Part shown: one piece after another, positions 60,305 through 64,000 of the stretch
Layout: each line of letters opens with the position of its first letter
How positions within the stretch are numbered: position 1 is the stretch's first letter
Source: Allolobophora icterica
Lineage: Eukaryota > Annelida > Clitellata > Crassiclitellata > Lumbricidae
NCBI GenBank assembly: GCA_963556255.1
Contig: OY744605.1
Span: 2,145,850-2,209,849 of the forward strand
Length of the DNA stretch: 64,000 bases
Reading direction: 5' to 3'
Made by a program: the position numbers and the translations under genes
The notes under the pieces: generated by a model
The model's input: the letters and a program-made list of their open reading frames with translations, nothing else
What the model was told of the DNA's origin: nothing
Databases searched by the model: none

Positions 60305-60718
60305 TAACGGAACGTTAACTCTTCACATTTTGATACAAGTACCGTAGAAATCTAGCAGTTTCGTTTTAATATAATGTTTGTTGCTTTGGTCGATTTGCTA
60401 GACACGAGGTAAATATTTTCGGAAGATTCCATCCCTAGTTTACAACGTTTAAGTATTCGGCATGCATAGGCAAACAACCTAGAAAGAGTTTGATCTCAGA
60501 CATTGGTCCAGATAAGAAATTTTACGATATACAACATCAAGAAGACTACAGTAAGTCTTTTTAATCCATGTACAAAACAAGAATAAAAGACAGATTAGTT
60601 TGGATTAAATATGAAAGACCTGATAAGGTTTGAATCTTGGAATAGCCGCGTATACACGATCAACAGTTTAAAAGCGAAGTCGAGACCTGTCCAATTAATC
60701 TACGCCTACCTCGGAGAG

Positions 60719-62138
60719 ATGCTGACATGCAGCGGCTGGCGTTGCTTCGCTTTCACAGTGCTATTGACAACAGTCTCGTATGTTAGTCTCTCCAATGGGA
60801 CTCTTGGCCCGTGTATAAGTCGAACTCAAGGCCCGTGTATAAGTCGCCCCAATCGGACTTTCGAGGCAGACAAGAGGCCGTTTCTTATCCAGGCCACTCC
60901 TATCCGCCATCGCTTCCGACGAGAAGGAGCGATCGTCCAGCTGACGGAAAAAGATAAGCAGGACGTGGTTGATAGTCATAATAACCATCGAAGAACGGAA
61001 GGAGGATCCAACATGAATAAACTGGTAAGAGTCCAACTTCCATTGTGTCTATAATCGAAACAACTAAAATATTTTGCATTCTATTCAGTATACTCATACA
61101 AAATAAACCCGTTTAGATTTCTACGTAGGCCCCTACGTAGGGCAAATCTATCATTCTTTTCGTCTAAATCCGTAGCTATGTCTTTCGTTTCTACAAATAA
61201 AATTTTTGACCTGTCTCTACTATAGAAGTGGAACGACTACTTGTCCCAGATGGCGGCCGACTGGGCCAAAGAGTGCGTTTACAAGCACGGGCAGCCAGAG
61301 AGGGACTCGAAGACGATGCCCTACCCGTACCTCGGTCAAAACATTTTCGCTGGAGGCGACGACAAGAGTCTTCCGTTCAGCATCGATCAGTACATGTTGG
61401 AGAAACAGTTCTACGACTACGATAACGACAATTGTCAGGAGGGTAAAGAGTGCGGCCACTACTATCAGGTGATAAAGAAGTGAAGGTGATGATGACGACG
61501 ACGATGATAATGTAGACACTAGTTTGGTTCCAACTTTCATCCGATAAATCACTTCACTGACTGACAATCCCTGATTGTATTCACTCCTATCTCTGTTAAC
61601 AACGCTCCCAATCCTACAACCTTCGCGAACTCTTCACTATCCAGCCACACCACTCGATCAGATCATCCCTCGGCGTCGGCATAAACTGTCCCCTTCCCCA
61701 TTACTTATATATACTCATCTTGAGTTACCCAACCGATCCATATACCACGCTGCATCCCGTCTCTGCAACGATATCCACTCTCAATTCTTCATATTTGCAT
61801 CAAGCTACTGTATCTATCACCCCACAGGCTTGCCACACAAATTCCGAACCTGATCCATCCACTCTCCCTCCTTCCAATCTCTTTCCTCCGAACCGAACCT
61901 GGTCTTAGTTAAAGTCTCTCTTCCTCCTCTCACTGGTCTCTCTGGCAACCGGACTCGCACATGCATTGGTCATCGATCTCTGGACAACCCCACTGACGTG
62001 ACACAGCGCTCGTGAATAAGCTGGTGCCCTGCGCTTAGCTTTAGAGTAGCGCTTGAGAAATGAACCTGACAAACTTGGCTGGCAGTAGACGACATTATCA
62101 TCTTTATCATTTTTATCATCATCTACATCGTCATCATC

Positions 62139-62225
<87 letters not shown>

Positions 62226-62702
62226 AACAGGTTGCGTTCAATAAAGACACAGCACTAAGACTACTCAAAGCCGACATTGCCGACAGAAAGCGCACCTCTT
62301 GCTCAAGTATATATACCAGAGATATAGTACTTGATGCTTGTACTTGAGTACAATTCGAGTACAGTTCTTAAGTACTTGTACTTTTTGCTTGAGACCAAAG
62401 TACTTGGAAACTATGACAGTTTTTACAGGCACTCTGGTAGGTTGTCAGTTAGCTTTGCCTTTTATTCGTTAACTCATGCGATCTGGACATTTTGACAGTT
62501 CCTTGTAGATACCAGTGTTTGATCAGAATTGTGCTTGAGATGAACAATTGATGGCATGATCAATTAACAATTAACTTTTCGTTAATTTTTGTCAGGTTGT
62601 CTGGGCGTCGGCCGAAGAGGTGGGATGTGCTTATGCCAAATGCGACAACTTAGAAAATTTCGCCCCAAACTCATTCTTCTACGTCTGCAATTACGGACCA
62701 CC
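60719..62702 (+). CDS. CAP-5: secreted CAP protein (partial at window end)
   Basis: Three exons are visible: 60719-61024, 61226-61468 and 62596-62702, giving 218 residues; the hinge and later exons must lie beyond 64000. Signal peptide, the GPCISR linker repeat, RFRR furin-type site, DVVDSHNNHR, WNDYLSQMAADWAKECVYKH, YLGQNIF, CGHYYQVVW, SAEEVGCA and YVCNYGPP are present, so the CAP core looks functional. Exon 2 is 7-8 residues longer than in CAP-3/-4 (a SKTMPYPY insertion before LGQN). Intron 1 is only 201 bases and lacks the LINE, SINE and microsatellites of the other two copies. The frame is also open upstream to 60611, but the conserved Met at 60719 starts the signal peptide. Confidence 0.85.
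61600..62222 (+). mobile_element. CR1-like LINE 3' part and ATC array in CAP-5 intron 2
   Basis: One frame reads LPNRSIYHAASRLCNDIHSQ, a CR1/L2 C-terminal motif; the tail ends GTGAATAAGCTGGTGCCCTG. An ATC array (about 62139-62222) follows. The same pair is in CAP-4 intron 2. Confidence 0.7.
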
Positions 62703-62752
62703 GTAAGAATAATTACGACAGCGATTATTTTTCATCGTCTGCCTTACCATAC

Positions 62753-63172
62753 CAGAGGCGCGTTTACACGTAGGCGCAGTAGGCGCGCGCCTAGGGCCCC
62801 CAAATCTCGGAGGGCCCCCAAACGATGGAAAATATTTTTTCCAATGATAGAATTATCTAATACAATTATTTGTGATGATTTCGTCACAATAATGGGGACA
62901 ATTTAAGAGCTCAATTTATTCAAGAAGTAAAAATGGCCACGCATTTCGCGCTGATTGTTGATTCAACACCCGATGTCAGTTTTTCTATACTAAAATCATT
63001 AAATGAAATAAAATAAAACTCACAAAAACGGCTTTAAGTTCAACTTCGTGGGTTTTTACACAAGATATGCTAAACGCCACCAGCATCTCAGACGCTCAGT
63101 TTACAACTTCAGAAGGGCCCCCCAAAAAAAATGTTTGCGCCTAGCTCCCAGTTTACTGTAAACGCGCCTCTG
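62753..63172. mobile_element. hAT-type miniature element in CAP-5 intron 3
   Basis: Perfect 15-bp inverted ends CAGAGGCGCGTTTAC. Target duplication TACCATAC / TACCATAT (7 of 8) at 62745-62752 and 63173-63180. Non-coding, 420 bases, with GGGCCCCC tracts near both ends. CAP-3 and CAP-4 lack it. Confidence 0.9.
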
Positions 63173-63453
63173 TACCATATCATACCATACCACACCACAT
63201 TCTACCATACCTATAGCCACCCTTACCTAACTATGCCACACTTTTACTCTCTTGTCTTACCCTACCTGAATTACCGATCCATAGCTTATACCATACCATA
63301 CCATTTCATACCATACCCTACTTAGCATCGTCTTGACTTACCTTTGCTTATCTTCCTTTGCTCTACCTTGCCTTCACAATGTTGAATAGCTTACGGTGTC
63401 TTTTTATTTTTTTACTAGCTGTAACCCGTGAAAAATCACGATATGTTAATATA

Positions 63454-64000
63454 CACTGTGAGCCATAAAAAACCGGGCCACTTTATGTTTAGCTATATCT
63501 CTGTCATTTCTTTATCGATTTTTACACTTTTTGCATTATTTTAAACAGGAATCAATACTCTAAAGAGCAGAAATAAACATTATCGATTTAGTCCTACATG
63601 TATGCTAAACTTGTCTTGCGAAACTGAAGACACTAAAAAACACGTGAGAATCGATAAATGCTGCATTTTTACTACTTAAATGCAAACAATTCTTCAGTGC
63701 CTTTATTTGTTTAAAGTTTGTGTTCAAAATGACTTCCTTTTTCACGTACACATTTTGCCAAGCGACGTCGCCACTGATCAATTGCAGTGTCAATAAGATG
63801 TTGTTCCAGATCGTTCCAGACGGATACGAGACACTGCCGAAGTTCATCAGTGTTCTGAATGCGCTGTTGGTACACGCGCTGTTCCATAATGGACCAGATG
63901 GAATAATCGAGTGGATTTAGGTCAGGCGAATTGGGTGGCCACATCTCTGGTCCTATGAAGTATGGTGCATTGCGAGACAGATACTCAATTGTTTCACGAG
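63454..64000 (-). mobile_element. Mariner-like element, partial at window end
   Basis: The left end CACTGTGAGCCATAAAAAAC follows a TA. Minus-strand frame 63711-63944 and its extension read MWPPNSPDLNPLDYSIWSIM, WNDLEQHLIDTAIDQWRRRL and CVREKGSHFEH, the C-terminal part of a Tc1/mariner transposase with the PDLNPLDY catalytic-region motif. The rest lies outside the window. It sits in CAP-5 intron 3. Confidence 0.85.

Larger units (their letters stand above)
57168..60718. other. Spacer between the Ala-rich gene and CAP-5
   Basis: Begins with the likely 3' UTR and AT-rich sequence (57168-57890). Decayed LINE tails follow (about 57890-58260 and 58320-58600), then a minus-strand LINE (58690-59485), a TATG array (about 59490-59590), the CAP-5 promoter (59717-59770), the 22-bp array (59865-60304) and the CAP-5 leader. 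Compared with CAP-4, about 140 bases of the leader are missing near 60395. Confidence 0.65.

Overview
The window is nuclear DNA from an animal, most likely a marine invertebrate. Coding sequence is split into short exons with GT-AG borders. Introns and spacers are crowded with long microsatellites and pieces of CR1/L2-like and RTE-like LINEs, tRNA-derived SINEs, hAT-type miniature elements and a mariner-like element. There is no bacterial gene organisation. The exact phylum cannot be fixed from the sequence. All gene models were assembled by hand from reading frames, splice sites, intron phase and comparison of the copies with each other; no transcript evidence was available.

The main content is a head-to-tail array of five plus-strand genes for secreted CAP-superfamily (CRISP/antigen 5/PR-1) proteins, called here CAP-1 to CAP-5. 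CAP-1 (2772-10323) encodes signal peptide, CAP domain, small Cys-rich hinge, EGF-like module, ShKT module and a hydrophobic segment near the C terminus. CAP-2 (20569-30015) has the CAP domain and hinge, but the EGF and ShKT modules are replaced by one 3.2-kb exon encoding about 60 Ser/Thr-rich 15-residue repeats and a GPI-type tail. CAP-3 (31393-39805) has the CAP-EGF-ShKT layout. CAP-4 (42717-51157) is its recent tandem duplicate and has lost the ShKT exon in frame. CAP-5 (60719 onward) is a third copy, cut by the window end.

The CAP-3 and CAP-4 duplication units are about 11.2 and 10.7 kb (30601-41815 and 41816-52564), with a recognisable junction. CAP-3, -4 and -5 share a promoter with two TGACGTCA (CRE) sites and a TATA box, followed by a 22-bp minisatellite present in 2, 7 and 20 copies. 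Between CAP-4 and CAP-5 lies an unrelated three-exon gene (53533-57167) for a small secreted Ala-rich repeat protein with a hydrophobic C-terminal tail.

The spacer from 10.3 to 20.5 kb has no confident host gene. It holds a possible 8.3-kb mobile element with imperfect inverted ends, several hairpins, tRNA-like repeats, a miniature element with 26-bp inverted repeats, and a few minus-strand exon-like segments of unknown nature. Module loss, a repeat-encoded stalk, promoter-repeat expansion and mosaic introns within one CAP cluster suggest a rapidly diversifying family of secreted or surface proteins.
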